Source: Nitrospirillum amazonense
GTDB taxonomy: Bacteria; Pseudomonadota; Alphaproteobacteria; Azospirillales; Azospirillaceae
Direction: 5' to 3'
DNA: 64,000 bases
NCBI RefSeq assembly: GCF_007828035.1
Contig: NZ_VITV01000008.1
Span: 186,001 to 250,000, forward strand
Shown here piece after piece: positions 32,940 to 41,228 of the stretch (position 1 is the stretch's first letter; each line of letters begins with the position of its first letter). A model generated the notes under the pieces. It was not told where the DNA came from. It did no database searches and saw nothing but the letters and a program-made list of their open reading frames with translations. Made by a program: the position numbers and the translations under genes.

Positions 32940-34295
32940 TCAGACGGCCAAGGCTTCAGCGGAAAAGTTTTTGGCGCCGCGGAAGTCGGCGTTGCGAATG
33001 TCGGCCCCGCGCAGGTCCGCCATGGTCAGGGTCGCGTCGGTCAGGCAGGCGCCGGCCAGGACGGCGTTGCGCAGGTTTCCCTGGGTCAGGTCACCATCTT
33101 CCAGGCGGGCCATGGTCAGGTCGGCGCCCGCCAGGTTCACCCGCACCATGCGCGCCTTGCTGAAATTGGTGGGCCATTCGTGGCCGTTGCGCAAATCCAT
33201 GGGGCAGGCCACGGCATTGGCCAGATTGGCCTCGTTCAGCGTCGCCCGCTCCAGGCAGGCGCCGCGCAGATCGGCGCCGGCAAGTTCCGCGCCGCGCAGG
33301 TCGGCCATGGACAGATCGGCCATGGCCAGCACCGTGCCGCTGAGATTGGCGCCCTTCAGCGTCGTCTGCCTGAGGATGGCGGCCGACAGGTTCAGATTGG
33401 ACAGATCTTGGCCGCTAAGATCGGTGGCCGACAGGTCCGCGCGCCTGCCCTTGCCGCCGTTGCTCAATATCCACAGGCGGTGCTGACGCAATGTCTCGCC
33501 GATGGTGCCCTCGATATCGTCCAGGCGGCGCACCAGGTCGGCGCCCGTCAGATTGGCCATGGAGAGATCAACATCGTCCAGCAGGGCGCCCAGCAGACTG
33601 GCCTTGGACAGGTTGGCGCTGCGCAACAGGGCGCGGGTCAGCACGGCGCCATCCAGCTTGGTGCCGCTGAGGTTGGCCTCCGACAGGTCCGCCCCCTCCA
33701 GGTTGCAGCCGGTGAGATCGGAGCCGCTGAGATCCGCCTTCACGAAGATGGCGCCGCGCAGGTCGGTGTCGCGCAAATCGGTCTGCACGACGAAGGCGTT
33801 GGACAGCTTGGCGTGGCTGAGATCGGCCTTGGTCATGGACGCCTCCGCCAGCTCGGCCGAGGGATTGCCCTGGACGTTGGGCGTCAGTTCACCGTTCTTG
33901 CTGCGCATGAGATGGCCGTCGCGCAGATCCGCCTCCGCCATCACCACCCGCTGCATGCGGGCGCCACGGAAGGCGGCGCCGCGCAAATCGGCCCGTGCCA
34001 GGTTGGCGCGCTCCAGCGTGGCGCGGCGCAGGTCCGCGCCGAACAGGCAGGCGGAGCGCAAATCGGCCTCCGACAGGTCGGCATCGCTGAGCCGCGCGCC
34101 GGTCAGGTCGGCGCCGGCCAACATCCGCCCGCGCAGCACGGCGTTGGACAGGTCGCAGAACTTGAGGCTGGCCCGCGCCCCGCCCCGTTGACCCTGGAGG
34201 TAGCGCAGATGCAGGGTCAGGGCTTGCTCGATCTCCGCGGCCGAGAGGCGCCGGTAACCGATATCGAGGCTGTCAACGTCGGCCCTGGGGCTCAT
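32940..34295 (-). CDS. Pentapeptide-repeat protein
   Basis: A 451-residue protein made almost wholly of A(D/N)LxX pentapeptides, expected to fold as a right-handed quadrilateral beta-helix. Two helical tracts (residues ~45-255 and ~290-445) flank an insert of about 35 residues, RRLDDIEGTIGETLRQHRLWILSNGGKGRR, which is a recurrent non-repeat module in this protein type. The N-terminal ~40 residues (SAAEIEQALTLHLRYLQGQRGG) form a short helical cap. No signal peptide or membrane span. It is 345 bases downstream of rpoH on the same strand and is followed by the PilZ gene. The molecular role is unknown; gyrase protection as in Qnr is not implied by repeats alone. Confidence 0.92.
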   Translation of the reverse strand: MSPRADVDSLDIGYRRLSAAEIEQALTLHLRYLQGQRGGARASLKFCDLSNAVLRGRMLAGADLTGARLSDADLSEADLRSACLFGADLRRATLERANLARADLRGAAFRGARMQRVVMAEADLRDGHLMRSKNGELTPNVQGNPSAELAEASMTKADLSHAKLSNAFVVQTDLRDTDLRGAIFVKADLSGSDLTGCNLEGADLSEANLSGTKLDGAVLTRALLRSANLSKASLLGALLDDVDLSMANLTGADLVRRLDDIEGTIGETLRQHRLWILSNGGKGRRADLSATDLSGQDLSNLNLSAAILRQTTLKGANLSGTVLAMADLSMADLRGAELAGADLRGACLERATLNEANLANAVACPMDLRNGHEWPTNFSKARMVRVNLAGADLTMARLEDGDLTQGNLRNAVLAGACLTDATLTMADLRGADIRNADFRGAKNFSAEALAV

Positions 34296-34497
34296 ATGGG
34301 TCTCAGGCTTTAAGGTTCATCACCGCGGGAGCCTATGTGATAGCGGCCCTTCGTTAATAAAAGGTCATCAAGATAAAGTTTCCCCGGCAGGGGCCTAAAA
34401 AATCAGCGGAAAATCAAAAGAACATTTGGAGCGTTGCTTTCTGATGGATTGTGACGAGAGCTCATCTCTTTTAAAGAGAACTGTCCTGACTTGTGTC

Positions 34498-34534
34498 GCA
34501 AAAGGCAACGGCGGAACCCGAGGGTCCCGCCGTT
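34498..34534 (-). terminator. Rho-independent terminator of rpoH
   Basis: On the minus strand, AACGGCGG-G-ACCC TC GGGT-T-CCGCCGTT forms a stem of twelve paired bases with one internal mismatch and a two-base loop, followed by GCCTTTTG. It lies ~107 bases after the rpoH stop and is the best intrinsic terminator in the window. It separates rpoH from the pentapeptide/PilZ operon. Confidence 0.7.
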
Positions 34535-34640
34535 CCGTCCAACTGCCACTTGCCCTTGAACCGTCTTCTTGTCCGTGAGGCGCCCGCCGTGGCGTTGTCG
34601 TCCGGTCAGGCGCCCACACATCCAGAATCAGGGTTCAGAA

Positions 34641-35522
34641 TTAGGCCAAATGGGTCTCCAGCGCCGCGTTCTTCACGGCCTTCTGAAGCTTTTCGAACGC
34701 CCGCACCTCGATCTGGCGCACACGTTCGCGGCTGATGCCGAACTCCTGGGACAGGTCTTCCAGCGTCGTCGGGTCGTCGCGCAGGCGACGCTCCGCCAGG
34801 ATACGGCGCTCACGGTCGTTCAGGCCCTTCATGGCGCCGGCCAGCAGGGCCTTGCGCTTGCCCAGCTCTTCACGGTCGGCCAGGCGGATTTCTTGGCTTT
34901 CCGTCTCATCCACCAGCCAATCCTGCCACTCGCCCTCGCCATCCACGCGCAGGGGCGCGTTCAGGCTATGGTCGGGGCTGCCCAGACGGCGGTTCATGGA
35001 CACGACGTCCTGTTCCGGCACGTCCAGCTTGGTGGCGATGGCGGTCACCGTCTCCGGCGACAGGTCGCCGTCCTCGATAGCCTGCATCTGGCCCTTCAGC
35101 TTGCGCAGGTTGAAAAACAGCTTCTTCTGCGCTGCCGTCGTGCCCATCTTCACCAGGCTCCAGCTGTGCAGGATGTATTCCTGGATGGCGGCGCGGATCC
35201 ACCACATGGCATACGTGGCAAGGCGGAAGCCCCGGTCGGGATCGAAGCGCTTCACCGCCTGCATCATGCCGACGTTGCCTTCGGAGATCAGCTCGGACAG
35301 CGGCAGGCCGTAGCCGCGGTAGCCCATGGCGATCTTGGCCACCAGGCGCAAATGGCTGGTCACCAGCTGGTGGGCGGCAATGCCGTCCTCATGTTCCTGC
35401 CAGCGCTTGGCCAGCATGAACTCCTTCTCCGGTTCCAGCATGGGGAAGCGGCGGATTTCCTGAAGATACCGCGACAGGCTCGATTCCGAACTGACGGCGG
35501 GGATGGCGGGCAAGGTGGCCAT
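34641..35522 (-). CDS. rpoH: RNA polymerase heat-shock sigma factor sigma-32
   Basis: Sigma-32 directs RNA polymerase to chaperone and protease promoters. 293 residues from the ATG at 35522. Region 2 is clear: HLRLVAKIAMGYRGYGLPLSELISEGNVGMMQAVKRFDPDRGFRLATYAMWWIRAAIQEYIL. The RpoH box, QKKLFFNLRKLK, is diagnostic and separates it from sigma-70. Region 4 carries LEDLSQEFGISRERVRQIEVRAFEKLQ for the -35 element. Longer frames upstream of 35522 have no homology. It is followed by a strong terminator. Alphaproteobacteria often carry several rpoH copies; this one sits beside rluD, a common ancestral location. Confidence 0.97.
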   Translation of the reverse strand: MATLPAIPAVSSESSLSRYLQEIRRFPMLEPEKEFMLAKRWQEHEDGIAAHQLVTSHLRLVAKIAMGYRGYGLPLSELISEGNVGMMQAVKRFDPDRGFRLATYAMWWIRAAIQEYILHSWSLVKMGTTAAQKKLFFNLRKLKGQMQAIEDGDLSPETVTAIATKLDVPEQDVVSMNRRLGSPDHSLNAPLRVDGEGEWQDWLVDETESQEIRLADREELGKRKALLAGAMKGLNDRERRILAERRLRDDPTTLEDLSQEFGISRERVRQIEVRAFEKLQKAVKNAALETHLA

Positions 35523-35666
35523 GGTCAACAACCTTTCACGGTTAAGGACCCCCGGGGATCGGGCGGTCCCCCCGTACCGGATGCTCAAATGGAGCCCCCC
35601 GGACGGGGTTGGGGTGACACATTGATCAGTATACGCCTCTGACTCGTATCCGACCACACTTTAAAA

Positions 35667-36749
35667 TCATTCTAAACTAAAGATCAGCCCTGCAAGATCG
35701 GCGGGCAGGTCGCTGGTGAAGGCCACCATGTCACCGCTGACCGGATGACGGAAGGCGATGTCCTTCGCATGCAACGCTTGGCGACGAAAACCGAGAAGTT
35801 GGGCCTGCGCGTCCGGCGTCGCCTCCTTCAGCCGGGCGCCCAGGGCACCGGTGGGGCGAGCCTTGCCATACAGCGGATCGCCCACCAACGGATGGCCGAT
35901 CTGGGCCATGTGCACCCGGATCTGGTGCGTACGGCCCGTGGCCAGCTTGCATTCCACATGGGCGGCCAGCAGGCCGTAGCGGGCCAGCGTGCGCCAGCGG
36001 GTCAGCGCCGGCTTGCCGCCCTTGCTTACCACGGCCATGCGCTTGCGATCCGTCGGATGGCGGCCGATGTTGCCTTCGATTTCCCCCTCGCCCGCCGCCG
36101 GTGAACCCCAGACGACGGCGTGGTAGGTGCGCGACAGGGTGCGGTCGGCGAACTGAGCGGACAGGCCGGCATGGGCCCGGTCGGTCTTGGCCACCACCAT
36201 CAAGCCGCTGGTATCCTTGTCCAGCCGGTGGACGATGCCCGGCCGGCGGACGCCACCGATGCCGGACAGCCGTTCCCCGCAGTGAAACAGCAGGGCGTTC
36301 ACCAGCGTGCCGTCCGGGTTGCCGGCGGCGGGATGCACCACCATCCCGGCGGGCTTGTCGATCACCAGCAGGTCATCATCCTCGAAAACGATGGTCAGCG
36401 GGATGTCCTGCGCCACCGGCACGGCCGGCTCCGGCGCGGGCACGGCAATCTGGAACACCTGGCCGGGTTTGACCCGGTATGAGGCGTCGTCTATGGTCTG
36501 GCCACCCGGCTGACCCGAGGCCACGCGCCCTTCCCCAATCAGCGCTTGCAAGCGCGAGCGGGTGAGGCCGGCGGCCTCCGGCACCAGCTGGGCCAGGGCC
36601 TTGTCCAACCGGTCGCGGGCCGCGGTGTCGGGGATGGTGACGGCGATCAAGGCGGAACCCGCCTCCTCGCCCTCCAGATCCTCATCCTCCGCGCTATCCA
36701 CCACCGGGGCGCCAAGGTCCAGGCGGTCAGCCCCGCCCTCACCCGTCAT
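35667..36749 (-). CDS. rluD: 23S rRNA pseudouridine synthase RluD
   Basis: Isomerises uridines 1911/1915/1917 in helix 69 of 23S rRNA. About 360 residues from ATG 36749. A TTG at 36824 with AGGAAGG 6 bases upstream would add 25 residues and is a real alternative. After an acidic leader, the S4 RNA-binding domain spans ~DRLDKALAQLVPEAAGLTRSRLQALIGEGRV. The catalytic domain has GIVHRLDKDTSGLMVVAKT with the nucleophilic Asp. CKLATGRTHQIRVHMAQIGHPLVGDPLYG follows. The 5' end faces, and under the TTG start overlaps, the divergent small membrane protein gene. It stops 144 bases before rpoH on the same strand. Confidence 0.94.
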   Translation of the reverse strand: MTGEGGADRLDLGAPVVDSAEDEDLEGEEAGSALIAVTIPDTAARDRLDKALAQLVPEAAGLTRSRLQALIGEGRVASGQPGGQTIDDASYRVKPGQVFQIAVPAPEPAVPVAQDIPLTIVFEDDDLLVIDKPAGMVVHPAAGNPDGTLVNALLFHCGERLSGIGGVRRPGIVHRLDKDTSGLMVVAKTDRAHAGLSAQFADRTLSRTYHAVVWGSPAAGEGEIEGNIGRHPTDRKRMAVVSKGGKPALTRWRTLARYGLLAAHVECKLATGRTHQIRVHMAQIGHPLVGDPLYGKARPTGALGARLKEATPDAQAQLLGFRRQALHAKDIAFRHPVSGDMVAFTSDLPADLAGLIFSLE

Positions 36750-36805
36750 GGCGCTGAAACGCGCGACGGCGGGGTCGGCAGGCTGGCCCGGAGCGGCACA
36801 GATGG

Positions 36806-37270
36806 TTGAAGCAAGTGCGGACAATAAAGACCTTCCTCGTCATCATGGGCGTACTGATCGTCGCCGGTTTCACCTTCATCGGGGTGGAAATCTGGCGGCG
36901 TGCCACCGACCCAAACCACCCCCGCGCCTTCGGCCGCCATGCTGATACGGCGACCCTGGGCGCAACCACTGCGGGCACAACCACCACTTCGGCCCTGCCG
37001 CCCGAGGCCCTGACCCCGCTGCTGAAACTGCCGGAAGGCAGCCGCATCGAAGCCATGACCAGCGTGGGCAGCCGCCTGGCCGTCCAGGTCACCCTTCCCG
37101 GTGGTGCCCAGCAGATCGTCCTGCTGGAGCCCAGTACCGGAAAGGTCCAGATCGCGGTCGTTACTGGAACCACTTCATCGGCCACCCCATCTTCCCCAGT
37201 TGGGACTTCCACAGGTGGGGCGCCTGAACCCAACCAGACGATGCGCCCGCAGGTTCCCCGGACGCCGTGA
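36806..37270 (+). CDS. Small single-pass membrane protein (DUF6476-like)
   Basis: A 154-residue protein divergent from rluD. A TTG at 36806 (or GTG at 36815) opens the frame. Residues ~8-28 form one transmembrane helix (IKTFLVIMGVLIVAGFTFIGVEIWRR). A Thr/Ala/Pro-rich stretch and a compact domain with EGSRIEAMTSVGSRLAVQVTLPGGAQQIVLLEPSTGKVQIAVV follow. The position next to rluD and the N-terminal helix fit the small Rhodospirillales family labelled DUF6476, which I recall only loosely. The tail is low complexity. No function is known. Confidence 0.72.
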   Translation: MKQVRTIKTFLVIMGVLIVAGFTFIGVEIWRRATDPNHPRAFGRHADTATLGATTAGTTTTSALPPEALTPLLKLPEGSRIEAMTSVGSRLAVQVTLPGGAQQIVLLEPSTGKVQIAVVTGTTSSATPSSPVGTSTGGAPEPNQTMRPQVPRTP

Positions 37271-37309
37271 TTACGGTCACACCGACAGGCCGCCCACCAG
37301 CGTAATCAC
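37267..37309 (+). repeat. Inverted repeat spanning the stop codon of the small membrane protein gene
   Basis: GTGATTACG (37267-37275) is exactly complementary to CGTAATCAC (37301-37309) with a 25-base loop. The left arm contains the TGA stop. There is no T-run afterwards, so it may slow mRNA decay rather than terminate transcription. Confidence 0.35.
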
Positions 37310-37494
37310 CCTACATGACAGAGATTTAATGGCCCCTGTCAGGAAGCCGGCGCTGGAATGGGGGCTGGGGGCGACTGCCCAATATTTCAGCGATCTACGG
37401 CAGCATTGGGCTTCTCCACATTTTTTCGCTTCCTCTTCGTGAACGCCGGCCCCGATCATCACCCGACATCCAGCAATAGGCGAGACGGTCCCCC

Positions 37495-38526
37495 ATGAAC
37501 TTCATGAGCGACAATGTGGTGGGCGCGGCCCCGGAGATCCTGGCGGCCCTGGCCGCGGCCAATGAGGGCGCGCAGCCCTCCTACGGCGGCGACCCGCTGA
37601 CGGCGCGGGTGACCCGGGACCTGGCCGAGTTGTTCGAGTGCGACGTGACCGTTTTCCCCGTCGCCACCGGCACCGCCGCCAACGCGCTGGCCCTGTCGGT
37701 GCTGACTCCGCCCTACGGCGCCGTCTATTGCCATGATGAGGCCCACGTTCAGGTGGATGAGTGCGGCGCGCCGGAGCTGATGTCCGGCGGCGCCAAGCTG
37801 GTCCCCTTGTCGGGCCCCCATGGCAAGCTGGACGCCACGGCACTGAAGGCCGCCTTGGACAAGGGCGGCGCTGGCGTCGTCCATCATGTGCAACCGGCCG
37901 CGTTGACCCTGACCCAGGCGACGGAGTCCGGCACCGTCTACACCCCCAACGAGGTGATGGCCCTGACGGAGGTGGCGCGCGCGCACAAGCTGCGCGTCCA
38001 CATGGACGGGGCCCGCTTCGCCAATGCAGTGGCCAGCCTGGCCTGCGCCCCGGCCGATATCACCTGGCGCGCGGGCGTGGACGTCCTGTCCTTCGGCGCG
38101 ACCAAGAACGGCGCCCTGGCGGCGGAGGCCGTGATCTTCTTCGACAAGGCCCTGGCCGACAGCTTCGCCTATCGCCGCAAGCGGGCCGGCCATCTGTTCT
38201 CCAAGATGCGCTTCCTGTCGGCGCAGTTGGACGCCTATCTGACGGACGGCCTGTGGCTGCGCCTGGCCACCCACGCCAACGCCATGGCGACGCGCCTGGC
38301 CCAGGGCCTGGACGCCCTGCCCGGCGTCGGCCTGCGCAGCCCGGTGCAGGCCAACGAGGTCTTCGCCGTGATGCCGGAGCCGATGATCGCGGGGCTGGAG
38401 GCCGCCGGCTTCCACTTCTATCGCTGGGATGGCGCCTGTATTCGCCTCGTGACTGCCTGGAATACCGACCCGGCGCACGTGGACGCCTTCGTCGCCGCCG
38501 CGCGGGGGCTGGCGGGGATCGCATGA
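37495..38526 (+). CDS. ltaE: Low-specificity L-threonine aldolase
   Basis: PLP enzyme cleaving L-threonine (or allo-threonine) to glycine and acetaldehyde. 343 residues is normal length. Landmarks: FMSDNVVGAAPEIL and SYGGDPLTARV at the start, PVATGTAANALALSV (phosphate-binding loop), RVHMDGARFANAV with the PLP-pairing Asp, and VDVLSFGATKNGALAAEAVIFF with the Schiff-base lysine. The neighbours (a small membrane protein and an exported peroxiredoxin) say nothing about function, so it is probably a stand-alone gene. A 225-base upstream region holds the promoter. Confidence 0.93.
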   Translation: MNFMSDNVVGAAPEILAALAAANEGAQPSYGGDPLTARVTRDLAELFECDVTVFPVATGTAANALALSVLTPPYGAVYCHDEAHVQVDECGAPELMSGGAKLVPLSGPHGKLDATALKAALDKGGAGVVHHVQPAALTLTQATESGTVYTPNEVMALTEVARAHKLRVHMDGARFANAVASLACAPADITWRAGVDVLSFGATKNGALAAEAVIFFDKALADSFAYRRKRAGHLFSKMRFLSAQLDAYLTDGLWLRLATHANAMATRLAQGLDALPGVGLRSPVQANEVFAVMPEPMIAGLEAAGFHFYRWDGACIRLVTAWNTDPAHVDAFVAAARGLAGIA

Positions 38527-38637
38527 GCGACAAAGCCCGCCTGAGGCAAAAGACCGCCCCTCACCCAGGCCCACAATGACGTAGGGTCCAGGCCACAAAC
38601 CGGGGCCGATGCACCCGACAAACTCTGTGGAGATGAC

Positions 38638-39168
38638 ATGCGCAAGATCGTTCTCGCCGCCGCCCTCTTGGCCGCCACCTCGGCGCCGGCCTGGGCGGCC
38701 CTTCCCAACGGCGCGCCGGCCCCGGCCTTCACCGCCCAGGGCGCCCTGGGCGGCAAGACGTCGACCTTCTCGCTGACCGACGCGCTGAAGAAGGGGCCGG
38801 TGGTGCTTTACTTCTTCCCCGCCGCCTTCACCAAGGGCTGCACCGTGGAGGCGCATGAATTCGCCGAGGCGACGGAGACGTTCAAGCAATACGGCGCCAC
38901 CGTGGTGGGCATCACGGCCGGCAACATCGACCGCGTGGCCGAGTTCTCCTCGGTGGAGTGCCGGGACAAATTCATGGTGGCAGCCGACCCGGACGCCAAG
39001 ATCGCCGCCGAGTATGACGCCAAGAGCCAGGGCAATTCCGCCGTCTCCAACCGCACGTCCTACGTCATCGGCCAGGACGGCAAGGTCGTCGCCAGCTACA
39101 CGGACTACAATCCCGACCAGCATGTCCAGCTGATGCTGGACGCGGTCAAGGCGCTGCACGCCAAGTAG
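38638..39168 (+). CDS. Exported AhpC/TSA-type peroxiredoxin
   Basis: A 176-residue thiol peroxidase sent to the periplasm by a signal peptide (residues 1-~20, cleavage after AWA). The peroxidatic Cys lies in LYFFPAAFTKGCTVEAHEFAE, the BCP/PrxQ-type FTxxCTxE pattern. A second Cys in SSVECRDKF could be the resolving residue. The thioredoxin-fold end is TSYVIGQDGKVVASYTDYNPDQHV. Bacterial PrxQ proteins are usually cytoplasmic; export suggests protection of the envelope from hydroperoxides. It stands alone between the aldolase gene and a DUF982 gene on the other strand. Confidence 0.92.
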   Translation: MRKIVLAAALLAATSAPAWAALPNGAPAPAFTAQGALGGKTSTFSLTDALKKGPVVLYFFPAAFTKGCTVEAHEFAEATETFKQYGATVVGITAGNIDRVAEFSSVECRDKFMVAADPDAKIAAEYDAKSQGNSAVSNRTSYVIGQDGKVVASYTDYNPDQHVQLMLDAVKALHAK

Positions 39169-39217
39169 GGGCGGGCCGGTTCCAGCGGCCGCCCGGGCCG
39201 TTGGAACCAGTTTGAGA

Positions 39218-39457
39218 TCATTCCGCTAGGATGTGGGCGGTCTCAGCTGCGGTGACGAAGGCCGCGCGGGCGGCCTCCGCCTCGCCCGACCCGTCCAGGG
39301 CGGCCAGGCACGCGGCGGTGGCGGCTTGGCGGGCGGGATCGTTGAGATGGGCTTCGGGCCAACGGTAGATCAGCCAGTTGGAAGCCTCGTCCACCGTTGT
39401 AATGGTCCGGCGGACGGAAGGGGCTTCCCACACATCGATCGGTGTCAGGGTACGCAA
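39218..39457 (-). CDS. DUF982 small protein
   Basis: A 79-residue protein matching the alphaproteobacterial DUF982 pattern: W-x-x-P near the start (DVWEAPSVRRTITTVDEASNWLIYRWPEA), then ARQAATAACLAALDGSGEAEAARAAFVTAAETAHI. No catalytic motif, signal peptide or membrane span. Members of this family are numerous in rhizobia and relatives and are uncharacterised. It is flanked by the convergent peroxiredoxin gene and, 64 bases upstream, by the LysE-type exporter stop on the same strand. Confidence 0.78.
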   Translation of the reverse strand: MRTLTPIDVWEAPSVRRTITTVDEASNWLIYRWPEAHLNDPARQAATAACLAALDGSGEAEAARAAFVTAAETAHILAE

Positions 39458-39521
39458 GGGTGGCCTCCTCCATCTGGTGGAACATACAACGAGGCAGCGG
39501 CGGTAGGGTTCCCGCCTGGCG

Positions 39522-40133
39522 TTACCCGCCCGTGACCAGCCTGAACGCGATGCCCCACATCACCAGCGCGATGACGCCCTCCAGCACCCGCCAGGCGGCG
39601 GGGCGGGCAAAGATGGGGCGCAGCTGGGTGGCGCCGAAGCCCAGCGAAAAGAAGAACAGGAAGGAACCGGTGATGGCCCCGGCGGCGAAGGACGCCTGGA
39701 AGCCGTCGAACTGCGTGGACACGGTGCCCAGCAGGACCACCGTGTCCAGGTAGACATGCGGATTCAGCCAGGTGATGGCCAGGCAGGCCAGCACGGTCTT
39801 GCCCAGGCCCCGTCCCTCCGTCCCGGGGCCTGCCGTCAGCGCGCCGGTGGAGCGCCAGGCCGACCACAGGCTTTTGGCCCCGTACCAGGCCAGGAAGGTG
39901 GCGCCGGCATAGCGCATGACCGGATCCAGCCAGGGCAGCCAGGCGGCGGCGGTGCCGAAGCCGGTCACGCCAACGCCGATGAGGATGGCATCGGACAGGG
40001 CGCAGGCTAGGCACACGGCGAAGACGTGCTGGCCGCGCAGGCCCTGCCGCAACAGGAAGGCGTTCTGCGCGCCGATGGCGACGATGAGGCTGAGCCCCAT
40101 GCTCAGGCCCGCGATGTAAACCGAGACATTCAT
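39522..40133 (-). CDS. argO: LysE/ArgO-type basic amino acid exporter
   Basis: A 203-residue LysE-superfamily inner-membrane exporter. About six hydrophobic segments are visible. VAIGAQNAFLLRQGLRGQHVFAVCLACALSDAILIGVGV is the LysE/ArgO N-terminal signature, and AITWLNPHVYLDTVVLLG the mid-protein one. It exports arginine and/or lysine, protecting against excess or the toxic analogue canavanine. It is divergent from an ArgP-like LysR regulator with 102 bases between starts, the same arrangement as LysE-LysG and a functional match to ArgP control of argO. Exact substrate is inferred from family and regulator. Confidence 0.93.
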   Translation of the reverse strand: MNVSVYIAGLSMGLSLIVAIGAQNAFLLRQGLRGQHVFAVCLACALSDAILIGVGVTGFGTAAAWLPWLDPVMRYAGATFLAWYGAKSLWSAWRSTGALTAGPGTEGRGLGKTVLACLAITWLNPHVYLDTVVLLGTVSTQFDGFQASFAAGAITGSFLFFFSLGFGATQLRPIFARPAAWRVLEGVIALVMWGIAFRLVTGG

Positions 40134-40187
40134 GGTGGTAGGGCGAAATCCCAGAGGTGGCTGGCCCTTGTGGTAAGTGCCGCGCCG

Positions 40188-40215
40188 GGATTAGGCTAAT
40201 TAAATTATCTAATCC
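40188..40215. promoter_or_regulatory. ArgP-type operator candidate with repeated ATTAG/CTAAT half-sites
   Basis: GGATTAG (40188-40194) and CTAATCC (40209-40215) are perfect inverted arms. A further CTAAT at 40196-40200 makes ATTAG-G-CTAAT palindromic as well. The stretch is unusually AT-rich and lies between the divergent exporter and LysR genes. It is the natural binding site of the regulator. Confidence 0.5.
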
Positions 40216-40235
40216 GAATTTAGCGAAACTTAGCC

Positions 40236-41153
40236 ATGATCGATTACCCGGCGGCGCGCGCCGTGGCGTTGGTGGTGCAGACCGGCAGCTTTGAAAAGGC
40301 CGCCGCCGCGCTGAACGTCACCCCCTCCGCCGTGTCCCAGCGCGTGAAGCAGTTGGAGGAGCGGCTGGGCGCCGTGCTGGTCGAGCGGGGTAGTCCCTGC
40401 ACCGCCACCGAAAAGGGCGAATGGCTATGCCGCCACATGGACCACGTCGGCTTGCTGGAGCGGGAGCTGACGGCCCACCTGCCGGGCCTGGTCGACCCGG
40501 CGGCGCCGGTGCCGCGTGTAACCCTGGCCATCGCCGCCAACGCCGACAGCCTGGGCACCTGGTTCCTGGCGGCAGCCGCCGCCTTCACCCAAGGCTGCGA
40601 CCATCTGCTGAATATCGTCATCGACGACCAGGATCACACCGCCGACTGGCTGCGGCGCGGCCGGGTGCTGGCGGCGGTGACCTCGCTGGAAAAGCCCATC
40701 CAAGGCTGCCGCGTCACCGCCCTGGGCGCGTTGCGCTATCACGCCACGGCCAGCCCGGACTTCATGGCGCGCCATTTCCCGGACGGGGTGACACCAGAGG
40801 CGCTGGCCCAGGCTCCGGCGCTGACCTTCAACCAGAAGGACCGGCTGCAGCATGACTGGATTCGGCGGACGCTGGGCCGGAATGTCGGGCATCCTACCCA
40901 CTTGCCCACCCACTGGCTGCCGTCGACCCAGGGTTTCGTCGACGGCGCGCTGGCTGGGATAGGCTGGGGCATGAACCCCGCCCAGCTGGTACGTGGACAT
41001 CTGGACGCAGGCCGGCTGGTGGAACTGGTCCCCGGCGCCATCCTGGACGTGCCCCTGTTCTGGCAGGTGAGCCGCCTGGCCGCCGACCAGCTTTCCGACC
41101 TCAGCCGGCGGGTGGCGACCACGGCCAAGCGCGAACTGGTGCAACCGGGGTGA
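40236..41153 (+). CDS. argP: ArgP/LysG-type LysR regulator
   Basis: A 305-residue LysR regulator of the ArgP (IciA) group. The winged helix at residues ~1-60 reads DYPAARAVALVVQTGSFEKAAAALNVTPSAVSQRVKQLEERLGAVLVERG, with the ArgP-like SAVSQRVKQLE recognition helix. The effector domain carries the usual RYHATASPDFMARHFPDG segment. It is divergent from argO and probably activates it when arginine or lysine is high. The operator region between them is AT-rich and dyad-rich. Confidence 0.92.
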   Translation: MIDYPAARAVALVVQTGSFEKAAAALNVTPSAVSQRVKQLEERLGAVLVERGSPCTATEKGEWLCRHMDHVGLLERELTAHLPGLVDPAAPVPRVTLAIAANADSLGTWFLAAAAAFTQGCDHLLNIVIDDQDHTADWLRRGRVLAAVTSLEKPIQGCRVTALGALRYHATASPDFMARHFPDGVTPEALAQAPALTFNQKDRLQHDWIRRTLGRNVGHPTHLPTHWLPSTQGFVDGALAGIGWGMNPAQLVRGHLDAGRLVELVPGAILDVPLFWQVSRLAADQLSDLSRRVATTAKRELVQPG

Positions 41154-41228
41154 GGCGATATTCGCCTTGGGCGTGTGTTGGCCGGCAGGCATACTGCCGG
41201 CAGCGTGCTCATGAAGGGGATATCGTCC

